Source: JBDIAG01 sp047974565 (GTDB lineage: Bacteria; Actinomycetota; Actinomycetes; Actinomycetales; CAWJMD01). Taken from it: a DNA stretch of 64,000 bases. Made by a program: the position numbers and the translations under genes. The notes below the pieces were generated by a model, which was not told where the DNA came from, ran no database searches, and saw only the letters and a program-made list of their open reading frames with translations. Position 1 is the stretch's first letter. Each line of letters opens with the position of its first letter. The stretch lies in contig JBKECN010000096.1 in the NCBI GenBank assembly GCA_047974565.1, positions 62,001 through 126,000 on the forward strand, in the 5' to 3' direction. Below, one piece after another: positions 33,948 through 42,872 of this stretch.

Positions 33948-34736
33948 GTGACCACCCGCCAGTTCGTGGTCGTCGCGGTGGACGGGCCCTCGGGTTCGGG
34001 TAAGTCCAGCGTCTCCAAAGAGGTCGCCCGACGGCTGGGCATGCACTACCTCGACACCGGCGCGATGTACCGGGCCACCACGTGGTGGTGTCTGCACACT
34101 GCGGTGGCCCTGGACGATCAGGGCGCAGTAGCCGCGTCCCTGTCGAGCATCGAGGTGCGGATGGGGACCGATCCGAGCGCGCCGACCGTGCACATCGTCC
34201 ATCCCGGTGAGGGCATCGTCGACGTCACCCAGGCGGTGCGGGAACCGCGCATCTCCGCGGCGGTCAGCGCCGTGGCCACCAATCTCCAGGTGCGCGCCGA
34301 CCTGCGGGCCCGGCAGCGGCAGATCATCGCGATGGCCGCCGAGGCGGCAGCCCTGCCGGACGGCTCTGGCGACCGGGCGGCCGCGGTGGCGGCGACGAAC
34401 GGACCCGCTCCGCATCCGGAAGGGAGCGGTGCGGGCATCGTCGTGGAGGGCCGCGATATCACCACGGTGGTCGCGCCCGATGCGAGGGTGCGCGTGCTGC
34501 TGACCGCCAGCGAGGAGTCCCGGCTGTCCCGGCGAGCCGCGCAGGACCGGCAGGCAGGGGCGAACCAGAGCACCCACCAGACCCGGGATCAAGTACTGCG
34601 CCGCGACGCGCAGGACGCGACCGTCGCCCAGTTCCTCACCGCGGCGGACGGGGTGATCGAAGTGGACTCCTCGCAGTTGACCTTCGAGGCGACGGTGCAG
34701 ACGTTGATCGCCCTGGTACAGGGGGCCCGGCAGTGA
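33948..34736 (+). CDS. cmk: cytidylate kinase Cmk
   Basis: 262 aa, GTG with GAAGGAGGAGG upstream. Phosphorylates CMP/dCMP. P-loop VAVDGPSGSGKSSVSKEVAR at residue 7, YLDTGAMYRATTWW, and GIVVEGRDITTVVAPDA. About 25 residues of low-complexity sequence (DGSGDRAAAVAATNGPAPHP) are inserted near residue 140 just before the EGRD motif, where most homologues have a short loop. Upstream of der in the usual order. Confidence 0.94.
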   Translation: MTTRQFVVVAVDGPSGSGKSSVSKEVARRLGMHYLDTGAMYRATTWWCLHTAVALDDQGAVAASLSSIEVRMGTDPSAPTVHIVHPGEGIVDVTQAVREPRISAAVSAVATNLQVRADLRARQRQIIAMAAEAAALPDGSGDRAAAVAATNGPAPHPEGSGAGIVVEGRDITTVVAPDARVRVLLTASEESRLSRRAAQDRQAGANQSTHQTRDQVLRRDAQDATVAQFLTAADGVIEVDSSQLTFEATVQTLIALVQGARQ

Positions 34737-34896
34737 CGTCGACCGACGCAACGCGCATGCCCGGCCGGCGCCCTGGCTGGGCTTCCGCTCGGGCCGTTGG
34801 GCCCGGGCAGGCCGACGGACCTGCTGCTGCGCCGTCGTCTTCATCCAGTTCAGCCAGCACCAGTCCCACCAGCATCCACAGACGGGCGGTCATCCT

Positions 34897-36414
34897 GTGA
34901 GCGACCACGAGACACACGTGCCGGTCACCGGCCCCGACGTCCGCGACCCGGACGTCCGCGAGCCCGAGGCACCAGGTGCCGAGGAGGACCACCGGACCCG
35001 CGCGCTGCGCGTCGGACTCGACGAGTACGACCTCACCCCCGAGGACCTCGAACTCATCGAGGGCGAGGTTGCCGCCGACGAGGCCGAGGAACTGGCCGGT
35101 CTCCCGGTCCTGGCGATCGTCGGGCGTCCCAACGTCGGCAAGTCCACTCTCGTCAACCGGATCCTCGGCCGGCGCGAAGCCGTGGTCGAGGACGTCCCCG
35201 GGGTGACGCGCGACCGGGTGCAGTACCGGGCCGACTGGGCGGGGCGCGACTTCACCGTCGTGGACACCGGTGGCTGGGAGGTCGACGTGGTCGGCCTGGA
35301 CGGCAAGGTGGCCGAGCAGGCCGAGGTTGCCGTCGCGCTCGCCGACGCGGTGCTATTCGTCGTGGACGCGGGTGTCGGGGCGACCGACACGGATGAGCAG
35401 GTAGTCCGGATGCTGCGTCGTTCGGGCAAGCCGGTGGTGCTGTGCGCGAACAAGGTGGACGACGCCCGCGGCGAGGCGGACGCTGCCGCGCTGTGGAGTC
35501 TCGGGCTGGGGGAGCCCTACCCGGTCTCGGCCCTGCATGGGCGCGGGTCGGGAGACCTGCTGGACGCGTGTATGGCGGTGCTGCCGACGGTCTCGGGGGT
35601 GGCCCCGCCGATGCGTGGCGGGCCCCGCCGAGTGGCCCTGGTGGGCCGGCCGAATGTCGGCAAGTCGTCCCTGCTGAACAAGCTGGCCGGCAGCGAGCGG
35701 GTGGTGGTGCACGAGGTTGCCGGGACTACCCGCGACCCGGTGGACGAGCTTGTCGAGATCGGCGGGCGACCGTGGATGTTCGTCGATACGGCCGGTATCC
35801 GGCGACGTGTGCACCAGACCAGGGGAGCGGACTTCTACGCCTCGCTGCGCACCCAGGCGGCGCTGGAGAAGGCCGAGCTCGCGCTCGTGCTGATCGACGC
35901 CGGCCAGACGCTGACCGAGCAGGACACCCGGGTGATCTCGATGGCCGTGGAGGCCGGGCGGGCCGTGGTGATCGCCTACAACAAGTGGGATCTGGTGGAC
36001 GAGGAGCGTCGCCGCTATCTCGAACGTGAGATCGAGGTGGATCTCGTCCAGGTGCGCTGGGCGCCCCGGGTGAACGTCTCGGCACGGACCGGTCGGCACG
36101 TGGACAGGCTGGTGACCGCCTTCGACATCGCGCTGGACTCGTGGGATACCCGTATCCCGACCGGACGGCTGAACGCCTTCATGGGCGAGTTGGTGGCAGC
36201 CCACCCGCACCCGGTCAGGGGCGGCAAGCAGCCGAGGATCCTGTTCGCGACCCAGCCGTCCACCCGCCCGCCCCGGTTCGTGATCTTCGCCTCGGGCTTC
36301 CTCGAGGCCGGCTACCGCCGCTTCATCGAGCGGCGCCTGCGGGAGGAGTTCGGCTTCGAGGGCACGCCGGTGGAGATCTCAGTGCGGGTCCGGGAGAAGC
36401 GTCGCCGCCGCTGA
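34897..36414 (+). CDS. der: ribosome-assembly GTPase Der (EngA)
   Basis: 505 aa, GTG start. Two tandem GTPase domains: first G1 GRPNVGKSTLVNRILG near residue 78 with DTGGWE and NKVD; second G1 GRPNVGKSSLLNKLAG near 250 with DTAGIRRR and YNKWDLVD, followed by the KH-like domain. Der acts in 50S subunit maturation. An acidic 75-residue N-terminal extension is typical of actinobacterial Der. The tRNA-Pro gene follows 110 bases downstream. Confidence 0.96.
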   Translation: MSDHETHVPVTGPDVRDPDVREPEAPGAEEDHRTRALRVGLDEYDLTPEDLELIEGEVAADEAEELAGLPVLAIVGRPNVGKSTLVNRILGRREAVVEDVPGVTRDRVQYRADWAGRDFTVVDTGGWEVDVVGLDGKVAEQAEVAVALADAVLFVVDAGVGATDTDEQVVRMLRRSGKPVVLCANKVDDARGEADAAALWSLGLGEPYPVSALHGRGSGDLLDACMAVLPTVSGVAPPMRGGPRRVALVGRPNVGKSSLLNKLAGSERVVVHEVAGTTRDPVDELVEIGGRPWMFVDTAGIRRRVHQTRGADFYASLRTQAALEKAELALVLIDAGQTLTEQDTRVISMAVEAGRAVVIAYNKWDLVDEERRRYLEREIEVDLVQVRWAPRVNVSARTGRHVDRLVTAFDIALDSWDTRIPTGRLNAFMGELVAAHPHPVRGGKQPRILFATQPSTRPPRFVIFASGFLEAGYRRFIERRLREEFGFEGTPVEISVRVREKRRRR

Positions 36415-36523
36415 GGCATCCCAGTAGGAGTCAGGGGCCGGAGTCAGGTAGGCTGTTCCGGCCCGCTTCAAGCGGGTGGGTAGCGTGTCCGGGTATCGGG
36501 CCACGGTGCCGACAACTGAACAT

Positions 36524-36599
<76 letters not shown>

Positions 36600-36601
36600 A
36601 A

Positions 36602-36634
36602 AAGCCCGGTGAGACGGTAAATCTCACCGGGCTT
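36602..36634 (+). terminator. terminator of tRNA-Pro (left att copy)
   Basis: 13-bp perfect arms AAGCCCGGTGAGA (36602-36614) and TCTCACCGGGCTT (36622-36634), 7-base loop. Equivalent hairpins follow both other att copies, so this hairpin belongs to the repeated segment. Confidence 0.9.
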
Positions 36635-36649
36635 CGTCATGTTTGGGCC

Positions 36650-36775
36650 TTGCGAGGCGCGCAGCTTCACCAGGTCCAGCAGCACATGGTCGAGATGACG
36701 TCGCACATAGCCATCGAGCGCAGCCACCGCCTGGTAGCCCTCCGGCCCGTGCTGATTGATTGCAAGTCGAGACAT
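36650..36775 (-). pseudogene. truncated AhpD/carboxymuconolactone decarboxylase-like gene (5' part)
   Basis: ATG at 36775 has a good GGAGGG ribosome site. The first 42 residues (MSRLAINQHGPEGYQ, then LDHVLLDLVKLRASQ) match the N-terminus of small AhpD-like proteins, but the sequence stops before the catalytic C-x-x-C-x-x-x-H and runs into the att/terminator region. The break at about 36650 marks the left end of element 1 DNA. Confidence 0.7.
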
Positions 36776-36968
36776 GAGCCCTCCGTGTTGTGACGAGTTC
36801 CTGGTAACACCGGGAACAGAAGGATCGCGCGACCCCTCCACAACAGTCGTCGTCGGGCCGCGGACTCATGTGACTGTTCGCATGAAGTGGCGACAAGCAA
36901 TGCGGTCGAGCCTGGCGGTCCCAGCGCAGTGAGTCCGCCAGGCTGGCCGATGCGCTCACCTCCGTCCC

Positions 36969-37334
36969 TCAGTCGAACGGCGAGACGCGAATGAGGTTTC
37001 CATCGGGGTCAGCGACGACGAACGTGCGGCCGAAGACCTCATCGTGCGGCTCCTCGACCACGGTTACCCCCTTGGCCGTCCACTTCTCGTAGACCTCGTC
37101 AACGGCAGCAGTCGCACGGGGCACCATCAGGCCTACCTCGAAGGAGCGAGGCGTCTCAGGGGTTACGGTGTCGCCGCGTCCACTCCACAATGCGAACAGC
37201 ACGCCCGGCGCGACCGGGAAAGGGACATAGCGAGGCGTGATCTGGATCGGCTCGACTTCGAACAGGTCGGTGTAGAAAGCGGTCGATCGCTCGACGTCGG
37301 TGACATAGATCAGGAACAGATTGGGTGCGCTCAT
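36969..37334 (-). CDS. VOC-family (glyoxalase/bleomycin-resistance fold) protein
   Basis: 121 aa from ATG 37334, with AGGAGG upstream on this strand. The fold is visible from FLIYVTDVERSTAFYTDLF at the start and RTFVVADPDGNLIRV at the end; Glu-rich middle strands follow the usual pattern. Members act as metal-dependent isomerases, dioxygenases or binding proteins; the substrate is not predictable. Divergent from the WYL regulator at 37423, with a perfect palindrome between them, so regulation by it is likely. Confidence 0.88.
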   Translation of the reverse strand: MSAPNLFLIYVTDVERSTAFYTDLFEVEPIQITPRYVPFPVAPGVLFALWSGRGDTVTPETPRSFEVGLMVPRATAAVDEVYEKWTAKGVTVVEEPHDEVFGRTFVVADPDGNLIRVSPFD

Positions 37335-37382
37335 GGCGGGCCTCCTTGAGAACGAGGAACGGTTCACGATCTACACTGACAG

Positions 37383-37411
37383 CAATAGATGACAGTCCAT
37401 GTCATCTATTG
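37383..37411. promoter_or_regulatory. perfect palindrome in the VOC/WYL divergent promoter
   Basis: Arms CAATAGATGACA (37383-37394) and TGTCATCTATTG (37400-37411), 12 bp each, no mismatch, 5-base spacer. It lies 12 bases before the WYL regulator start and 49 bases from the VOC start, as expected for an autoregulated operator. Confidence 0.85.
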
Positions 37412-37422
37412 AGGGGAGGGTT

Positions 37423-38400
37423 ATGGAGCGGCCACAACGGCTCTTGGCTCTGCTTGTCGCACTGCAAGCGAACAGGCAGATGACCGCCGCCGAACTCGCC
37501 GAGCAGTTCGGGGTGTCGAAGCGCACGATCCTGCGCGATGTCCAGGCGTTGGCGGATGCCGACGTCCCGGTGATCGCGGAGCGGGGACGCTACGGGGGCG
37601 TCAGCCTGCTTCCTGGCGCTGAGGTGGACGTCGGTCGGCTTACGGGAAGCGAGGCGGAGGTTCTGGGACTGATCGGCGTCGACCTGGCACGGGCGAAGCA
37701 GCTCGGTATTGAGGCCGCCGCCCGCTCCGCCGCCCACAAGCTCGCCTCCCGCCGGCCCTGGCCGGGCGACGGCGCATCGGGGCTCCTGCCGTTGGCCGAG
37801 GTTGTTGCTATCGACAACGGCGGTTGGTTCGCTCGGGACGAGCCCGCCGATATAGCGACCCTCGCTGGCGATCTACGTCGTGGCAGGCGGCTGCGGATCG
37901 ACTACCGATCCAGCGGGCAGCAAGCATCTCATCCGCGGACAGTCGACCCCTACGGCGTGTTCTTGCGCGGCGGCCGCTGGTATCTCATAGCCGACTCGGA
38001 CGGCGAGCCCCGCATGTACGCCCTCGCTCGCCTGCGCTCCTGGGATGTGCTCGACGAGCCACGTCGCATCCGTCCCGGGGCAACGCTCGATGACGTCGCG
38101 GCACTCCTCGTCGCGGGGCTGGAGGAGCGGCGCGACGTGCGAGTGATCGCCGTCCTCGACGCCGCCCGTGAGGACATGGCCCGCCGCATCCTGGGCCGCC
38201 GACTGCTTTCCATCCACCCGGGAGATAGCCCCGACTCCGTACGGATCGTCGTTGGTTACGACCAGCTTGACGGTGTTCGCCAGCTCATGCAGTTCACGGA
38301 CCATATCGAGGTCACCGACCCGCCTGAAGCGCGCCGTCTCATCGCCGACCTCGCCCGCACAATCGCCCGTCGACATAGCGACGAGGCAGATGCGTCATAG
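37423..38400 (+). CDS. WYL-domain transcriptional regulator (HTH_11 type)
   Basis: 325 aa from ATG 37423 behind GAGGGGAGGG. N-terminal HTH (RQMTAAELAEQFGVSKRTILRDVQAL) of DeoR-like type; the middle WYL domain (RLRIDYRSSG, VDPYGVFLRGGRWYLIAD); and a C-terminal WCX extension. WYL regulators bind small nucleic-acid or metabolite ligands. Probable regulator of the divergent VOC gene. A second module of the same design occurs at 45.1-46.6 kb. Confidence 0.9.
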   Translation: MERPQRLLALLVALQANRQMTAAELAEQFGVSKRTILRDVQALADADVPVIAERGRYGGVSLLPGAEVDVGRLTGSEAEVLGLIGVDLARAKQLGIEAAARSAAHKLASRRPWPGDGASGLLPLAEVVAIDNGGWFARDEPADIATLAGDLRRGRRLRIDYRSSGQQASHPRTVDPYGVFLRGGRWYLIADSDGEPRMYALARLRSWDVLDEPRRIRPGATLDDVAALLVAGLEERRDVRVIAVLDAAREDMARRILGRRLLSIHPGDSPDSVRIVVGYDQLDGVRQLMQFTDHIEVTDPPEARRLIADLARTIARRHSDEADAS

Positions 38401-38554
38401 GGCGATCAGCTCAGCCACTCCTATCTCCGGGGCTTGATGATGCCGAGAACGTCATCGACGTTGGGAAATTGGAGTGTGAGTGAGGTCTTGGCCGCCACTG
38501 AAATCGCCTTCGACCAGTCGACACGAGGAAGAGCGACGACGACGAGGCCGACGA

Positions 38555-38784
38555 TGAACCGCGTGGCCTGGCTGGTTTCCAAGCCGAGTTCGCAGAGCTG
38601 ATGAAATCGGACGAACTCAGCCATGTCCATCGAGTCGCGATTCTGGTCGATGACCTTGACCGATGCTTGGGGACACCGTCATCGAGACGCTGGAAGCGAT
38701 CAGACTCCTCCTGAGCGTCGAGGGCATGGCCTTTGTCATCGCCGCGGATGAGGAACGTGTCGCGGAGGCGATTCGAACCAAGAT
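38555..38784 (+). pseudogene. KAP-type P-loop NTPase remnant (Walker B part)
   Basis: FAELMKSDELSHVHR then VAILVDDLDRCL, a one-base frameshift near 38675, then DTVIETLEAIRLLLSVEG and VIAADEERVAEAI. This is the central part of a KAP family NTPase, whose Walker B and following helix are highly characteristic. The 5' Walker A part and the C-terminal part are missing. KAP NTPases occur in several phage-defence systems, but nothing here is complete enough to assign one. Confidence 0.7.
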
Positions 38785-39008
38785 GCCCTCCGCGCCAATC
38801 CGAACATCTTCGATGTTGCCCACCAGATCGCGCAGAAGGTCCGCGAAGACCTTCCCCCAGGCACGATCGAGACCGATGAGCAACTCCAGGTTGTGGGAAA
38901 CCTTGCAGAGTGGCTCCTGGAGGGCACCGCCGCCGGCGCCGACGTGACACTGGGCAGATCGCTGAAGAGGCTGTCGCACTGGTTCTTGCTGAGGCGTATG
39001 TCGTGTAA
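38785..39008 (+). pseudogene. C-terminal remnant of an unidentified protein
   Basis: In a different frame from the KAP piece, ANPNIFDVAHQIAQKV and LQVVGNLAEWLLEGTAAG read as ordinary coding sequence, shift frame near 38950, and end as AEEAVALVLAEAYVV with TAA at 39006. Codon use is coding-like. I do not recognise the family. The join to the KAP piece looks like a deletion fusion. Confidence 0.45.
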
Positions 39009-39035
39009 ACGGCATCGCAACTCAAAGAGAAGAAC

Positions 39036-39200
39036 ATGTCCGGTGCCGATCGAGCACGCTTCGAGTCCGACGTCCGTCAGGCATGCGAGGAGCTTGCCGC
39101 ACACACCAACCTCGCCCCGACCGGGCCGTCACCCGCGGAGTTCACATCGGCCATCGAGAACGGTTTGGAGTACCTCCACACCGTGTTCGGAGAATCGTGA
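39036..39200 (+). CDS. small hypothetical protein
   Basis: 54 aa (MSGADRARFESDVRQACEEL at the start, IENGLEYLHTVFGES at the end), mostly helical, preceded by AGAGAAG. It follows the unidentified remnant by 27 bases, and its stop overlaps the next ATG (TGATG), so it looks like an operon member left behind. No family recognised. Confidence 0.45.
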   Translation: MSGADRARFESDVRQACEELAAHTNLAPTGPSPAEFTSAIENGLEYLHTVFGES

Positions 39201-39361
39201 TGGTCGAGTTCGATCTGCGTTTCCAAGTTCCGAGCGCCCTCACCGACGAGATTGCAGCTCGGACGCTGTTCTGGCCTCCGAACGGCGCGGGCAACTTCAA
39301 CACCACGCTTGGCCCACGCTCGGGAGCGAGACCCGTCCGTCAATACCTTCGCATTCTGTGA
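39200..39361 (+). pseudogene. short hypothetical ORF, probably truncated
   Basis: 53 aa starting MVEFDLRFQVPSALTDEIAA, coupled to the 54-aa gene. The tail (SGARPVRQYLRIL) looks like out-of-frame or foreign sequence, so the original gene was probably longer and was cut by the insertion of the convergent PIN cassette. No family recognised. Confidence 0.35.
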
Positions 39362-39386
39362 AGGTATTGACCTTGTCGGAACGTGT

Positions 39387-39947
39387 CTATCCGTGGCCCC
39401 CGAGTGCATCGCGCACGAGGTCGGCGCTGTGTGGTGCATCGACGGCGAGACGATCGAGCACGTCGCCGGGTGTCGCACCATTGCCCCAGGTGCGGGTGAT
39501 CGCCGTGACGATCGCGCTGAGCGCGTCGGGGTGGTCCTGGTGCAGTCCAGCGAGGAAGTCATCGGGGTGCTGTGCCTGCACACCCCAGGCACTCAGGCGG
39601 TCGCCGGGGAAGTCGCGGAGGTTCCGGGTGACGATCACTTCCGCGTCGACGTGGATCGCGGCGGCGAGCACATGGCGGTCGTCCGCGTCGGGGAGTTCGA
39701 GCTGGTCGATCAGATGCTCGTAGTCGGTCACCGCGACGTCGCGGATCGCGTCGTTCATCAGGCGGCGGGTGCGGTCCAGCCGTGCCGGGTCCAGATCGGG
39801 GCGGTTTGCCCGCAGGTTGCCGAACACCTCGTCGAGAATCCGTTCCGTCCACTTCGGCTGCACAATCCGGGCGAGCCCGACCCGGATCAGCACATCGCGC
39901 AGGGTCGAGGGGTAGAGCACGTTGGCGTCGTAGACGACGACCGGCAT
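39387..39947 (-). CDS. PIN-domain ribonuclease toxin
   Basis: 186 aa, ATG overlapping the antitoxin stop (ATGA). PIN-domain acidic residues are visible: VVVYDANVLYPS with Asp7, an internal Glu in WTERILDEVF, and DADDRHVLAAAI followed by VIVTRNLRDFP. PIN toxins cut RNA with Mg. The pairing with an upstream DNA-binding gene in one overlapping operon is the standard type II toxin-antitoxin arrangement. RNA target unknown. Confidence 0.87.
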   Translation of the reverse strand: MPVVVYDANVLYPSTLRDVLIRVGLARIVQPKWTERILDEVFGNLRANRPDLDPARLDRTRRLMNDAIRDVAVTDYEHLIDQLELPDADDRHVLAAAIHVDAEVIVTRNLRDFPGDRLSAWGVQAQHPDDFLAGLHQDHPDALSAIVTAITRTWGNGATPGDVLDRLAVDAPHSADLVRDALGGHG

Positions 39948-40387
39948 CAGGGGAATCCGAGTTCGCGAGTCTCTGCGGACAGCGCGTCGGCCGCCGCCTG
40001 CCGGCGGGCGTCATCTTCACGCAGGTAGCGGATCAGGGATGCCGCCTTCACGCGGCGGTGGGTGCCGACCGTGCGGTAGTCGATCTGCCCGGCGTCCAGT
40101 AGTCCGATCAGGAACGGGCGCGAGACGTTTAGTGCGTCCGCGGCCTGCTGGGTGGTCAGCTCTGCCTGCGAGGGCAGGACGGTCACGCCCTCGCCGTGCG
40201 CGAAACTGTCGAGCACGTGCGCCAGCGCAGCCAGCGCAGACCGCGGCACCTCTACCTCGCCCGTCTGCCCGGCCAGGTATAGCCGCACCGGCCCTTCCGT
40301 GCCGAGTGCGGCGTCGAGGCCGCGTAGGGCGGACGCAGCCAACTCGGTGTCGGCCGGTTCGGGCACCAGTGTCGCGATGTCGCTCAT
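39947..40387 (-). CDS. excisionase-fold (HTH_17) antitoxin for the PIN toxin
   Basis: 146 aa, ATG 40387 with AGGAG upstream. A helix-turn-helix of the excisionase/MerR-like type is at about 78-130: LTTQQAADALNVSRPFLIGLLDAGQIDYRTVGTHRR gives the characteristic layout (shown in part). The N-terminal half (EVEVPRSALAALAHVLDSF) may contact the toxin. It probably represses its own promoter through the 9-base repeats at 40402-40428. Confidence 0.83.
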   Translation of the reverse strand: MSDIATLVPEPADTELAASALRGLDAALGTEGPVRLYLAGQTGEVEVPRSALAALAHVLDSFAHGEGVTVLPSQAELTTQQAADALNVSRPFLIGLLDAGQIDYRTVGTHRRVKAASLIRYLREDDARRQAAADALSAETRELGFP

Positions 40388-40401
40388 CAGCTATTCTCCT
40401 A

Positions 40402-40428
40402 AACGAAACAATCGAAGCAGTCGAAACA
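40402..40428 (-). promoter_or_regulatory. three 9-base iterons before the PIN antitoxin gene
   Basis: Exact tandem units AACGAAACA, ATCGAAGCA and GTCGAAACA (plus-strand reading) lie 15 bases upstream of the antitoxin start. Regular 9-base spacing suggests repeated protein binding and autoregulation. Confidence 0.6.
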
Positions 40429-40505
40429 AGTGTAGTGCGATGCATCATGTGGGGCCAGCGGCGTTCCGCGTTGAGGGAGCGGTCTGAGAAGAGCGGGTGC
40501 GCCTT

Positions 40506-40755
40506 GGAGATGTGGCGCAGGTCCGGGTGGAGGTATCCTCGGTCGTCTCGATCGACTTGTGGCCGAGGATCTTCTGGAGCACGTGCAGCGGGATCCCGGA
40601 GTCGGTCATCCAGGTCGCGCCGGTGTGCCGGAGCCCGTGGCGGGTCAGCTGCGGCAGTTCAAGTTTGGCGACGATCCGTCCCAATTCGTGGCGCGCCGTA
40701 CCGTCGCTGCGGTGAGCACGCCACCGCGTAGGCCCACCAGGACGCGAGCGGTGGG
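40506..40755. repeat. integrase-derived repeat, copy 1
   Basis: Matches 44638-44882 over its whole length apart from a one-base gap, a six-base insertion (TGCCGG near 40624) and a few substitutions. Same orientation in both places. Confidence 0.9.
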
Positions 40756-41200
40756 CGCCTTGCCTCCGGTGAGTCGCCGCAGGATAGGGACCAGGGGTCG
40801 CAGGATCGGCACCGGGCGTTCCTCTTGTCCCTTGGTCTGCTTGGTGACCAGGCCCCTCGTGCTGGGGAAGGTCTGCTTGCGGATGGTCACGATGTTCTGT
40901 TTCCAGTCGACGTCCTCGATCCACAGGCCGGCGACCTCTGAGCTGGGGGAGGCCAGGAGCGCGCAGAGCATCACGTAGTCGGAGTAGGGCTGCCAGTTCT
41001 CGCCGCAAGTGTCGGCGAGCTTGGTCAGGATGACGAGGTCCGGGATCGCCAGGGCGGGCGGCGAGGCTGCTGATCTCAAAGACCGACTTCTTGCCGACGC
41101 TGCGCCAGGCCCTGCTGTGGGCCGGGTTGCGTTCGATGATGTCGTCCCGAACGGCCTCGTCAAAGACGCGGGTGAGCGTCAACGGCCAGTTGGAAGTCCC
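40506..41200 (-). pseudogene. tyrosine integrase remnant, frameshifted (element 1)
   Basis: Pieces in two frames make one integrase: TRVFDEAVRDDIIERNPA (core-binding end), VMLCALLASPSSEVAGL with IEDVDWKQNIVTIRKQT, and LTRHGLRHTGATWMTDSG with LQKILGHKSIETTE. The catalytic Arg-His-x-x-Arg and GHKSIETT boxes are clear. Frame changes occur near 41080 and 40700, and a missing C at about 40537 destroys the Tyr region (TTEDTST instead of TTEGYLHPDLRHIS). The 3' 250 bases are nearly identical to 44638-44882. Confidence 0.85.
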
Positions 41201-41444
41201 CCGGTTGAAGTTGTCCCGAGTCTCGTAGAACTTGAAGTGGCGGTCCCCCGCTCGACGCCTGCCTTGCGGTAGGTGTTGGGCGTCCGCCAAGACGACCCGA
41301 CAGAACAGGGGACCGCTGTGACCAAGAAGTATCAGAACGACGCCGTGGACACGAACACGCTGGCCGTGCCGGAGCGGGTAAGCGTGGCGATGGGCGAGAT
41401 TGCCGCGGACATGCGTGAGGGCCTGCTGGCGCTTGCGGCGGCAA

Positions 41445-42118
41445 ACCGGTGCATGGTCGGCGCGACACCCTGGCGGCAACTCACTCAGCAGCAGCCCATT
41501 GCCACCGATCCGGTCCAGCAGCTGGGTGTGCGCGTTCGGGTAGCGACGATCAACGCTCGTCGCGAGCACCGCGATGGTCTGCCCACTGGCAGCCAGCGCC
41601 CCGCGGTGCGCAGCTCCTTCCATTCCGTACGCACCGCCGGAGACAACGATGCGTTCCTCATCAGCCATGCCCTCCGCCAGCTCAGCGGTGATGCTCTCGC
41701 CATAGCCGGTTGAGGCGCGAGCACCGGTGATCGTCACACGATCGCTCAACGCAGTCGTCAGGAACGACGCTGCTCCGCGCGTCCACAGCACGTACGCGGC
41801 ACGCCCACCCAGATCGTTCAGCCCGGCCGGCCACTCCCGATCCGCTGGGATGAGCGTGCCGAACCCGTGCTGCTCGACCTGGCCCATCCGGTCGAGCAGG
41901 TTCGGCGTGATCCGGGCCGCCAGGCGTTGGCGCCAGAGCATCGCGTCCGCGCGGGCCAGACCCGGCGCCGGATCGTCGGACTAGATCAGGCGTAGTGTCT
42001 CGACCCCGCCGGCACGGGCGAGGACGCGTCCTGTTGCCGCATCGTCGGATTCGGCGATCATCGACAACGCGATCCGCGCCGCCCGTTCGCCCTGCTCCTG
42101 CTCCGCCAGTCTGGCCAT
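41445..42118 (-). pseudogene. broken dprA-like gene
   Basis: From ATG 42118 the reading MARLAEQEQGERAARIALS to ARAGGVETLRLI is the DprA N-terminus, interrupted by TAG at 41981-41983; in the same frame after it, VTITGARASTGYGE, VSGGAYGMEGAAHRGAL and LLSELPPG are the Rossmann DprA core. A frameshift near 41470 then leads into GVAPTMHRF and the gene is lost. DprA loads RecA on incoming single-stranded DNA; plasmid and ICE versions are common. Not functional here. Confidence 0.85.
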
Positions 42119-42176
42119 GATCGGTGTCCCTTTGTCGTCACGTTGCTGACGAGGTGCACTGGCCATCACTCCGAAG

Positions 42177-42198
42177 TTCTTGACCTATGGTTCAAGAA
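42177..42198. promoter_or_regulatory. operator-like palindrome before tetR
   Basis: Arms TTCTTGA (42177-42183) and TCAAGAA (42192-42198), with further CC/GG pairing towards the centre, end 17 bases before the regulator start. Confidence 0.65.
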
Positions 42199-42214
42199 TG
42201 GCTAGTTTCGATGT

Positions 42215-42793
42215 ATGGCCAGACCACGGATGTTCGATGAAGACACAGCGGTCGATCGTGCGATGGACCTGTTCTGGCGGCAGGGATACCGCGGCACGAC
42301 ACCGCAGGACCTCGCCGATGCCGTTGGGGTCGGCAAGGGCAGCCTGTACAACGCCTTCGGCAGCAAGCACGAGCTGTTCACCCGGGCACTGGATCGCTAC
42401 CGCGACCAGCAGGCCGTCCTCGTGGACCAAGCGCTTCAGGCGCCAGGCCCGATCAAGGAGCGGATCGCAGCGGCGCTGGAGACGATCATCGACATGAACT
42501 TCGCCGACCCGGACCGCCGCGGATGCCTCGCCGTGAACACCGCGGCCGAGTTGGCCGGGTTCGATGAGGACGCCACCGACCGGGTACGAGCGATGTTCGA
42601 GCGCACCGCCGGGGTGTTCCGAGACACGATCCGCACCGGCCAGGCGTCCGGTGAGATTCGTCGCGACATCGACGCCGATGCGCTGGCCGATCATCTACTG
42701 ACCACGCTGGTGGGGCTGCAACTGCTCTCCAAGACCACCCAAGATCCCGAGGCGTTGAAGCGCTCCGCCCGGCTGGCTCTTGCTCCCTTCTGA
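42215..42793 (+). CDS. TetR-family transcriptional regulator
   Basis: 192 aa, ATG at 42215 without a strong ribosome site. The N-terminal HTH (YRGTTPQDLADAVGVGKGSLYNAFGSKHELF) has the standard TetR layout and the C-terminal TetR_C segment follows (RRGCLAVNTAAELAG is typical of the YcdC/AcuR-like subgroup). The SDR gene 80 bases downstream on the same strand is the likely target together with its own promoter. Confidence 0.9.
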   Translation: MARPRMFDEDTAVDRAMDLFWRQGYRGTTPQDLADAVGVGKGSLYNAFGSKHELFTRALDRYRDQQAVLVDQALQAPGPIKERIAAALETIIDMNFADPDRRGCLAVNTAAELAGFDEDATDRVRAMFERTAGVFRDTIRTGQASGEIRRDIDADALADHLLTTLVGLQLLSKTTQDPEALKRSARLALAPF

Positions 42794-42872
42794 GATCAAC
42801 CCCGCTATCGAGACGCCTTTTCGCTTTGCCTGCATTCTGTACCTGTAAGTCAAATATGGAGGAGAAGGAATC

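Noticed and set aside
38411..39037. 208-aa minus-strand open frame across the KAP remnant
   Set aside because: The plus strand carries clear KAP motifs and coding-like frames; the minus reading has no domain except a possible short hydrophobic end at 38421-38630 that I cannot support.
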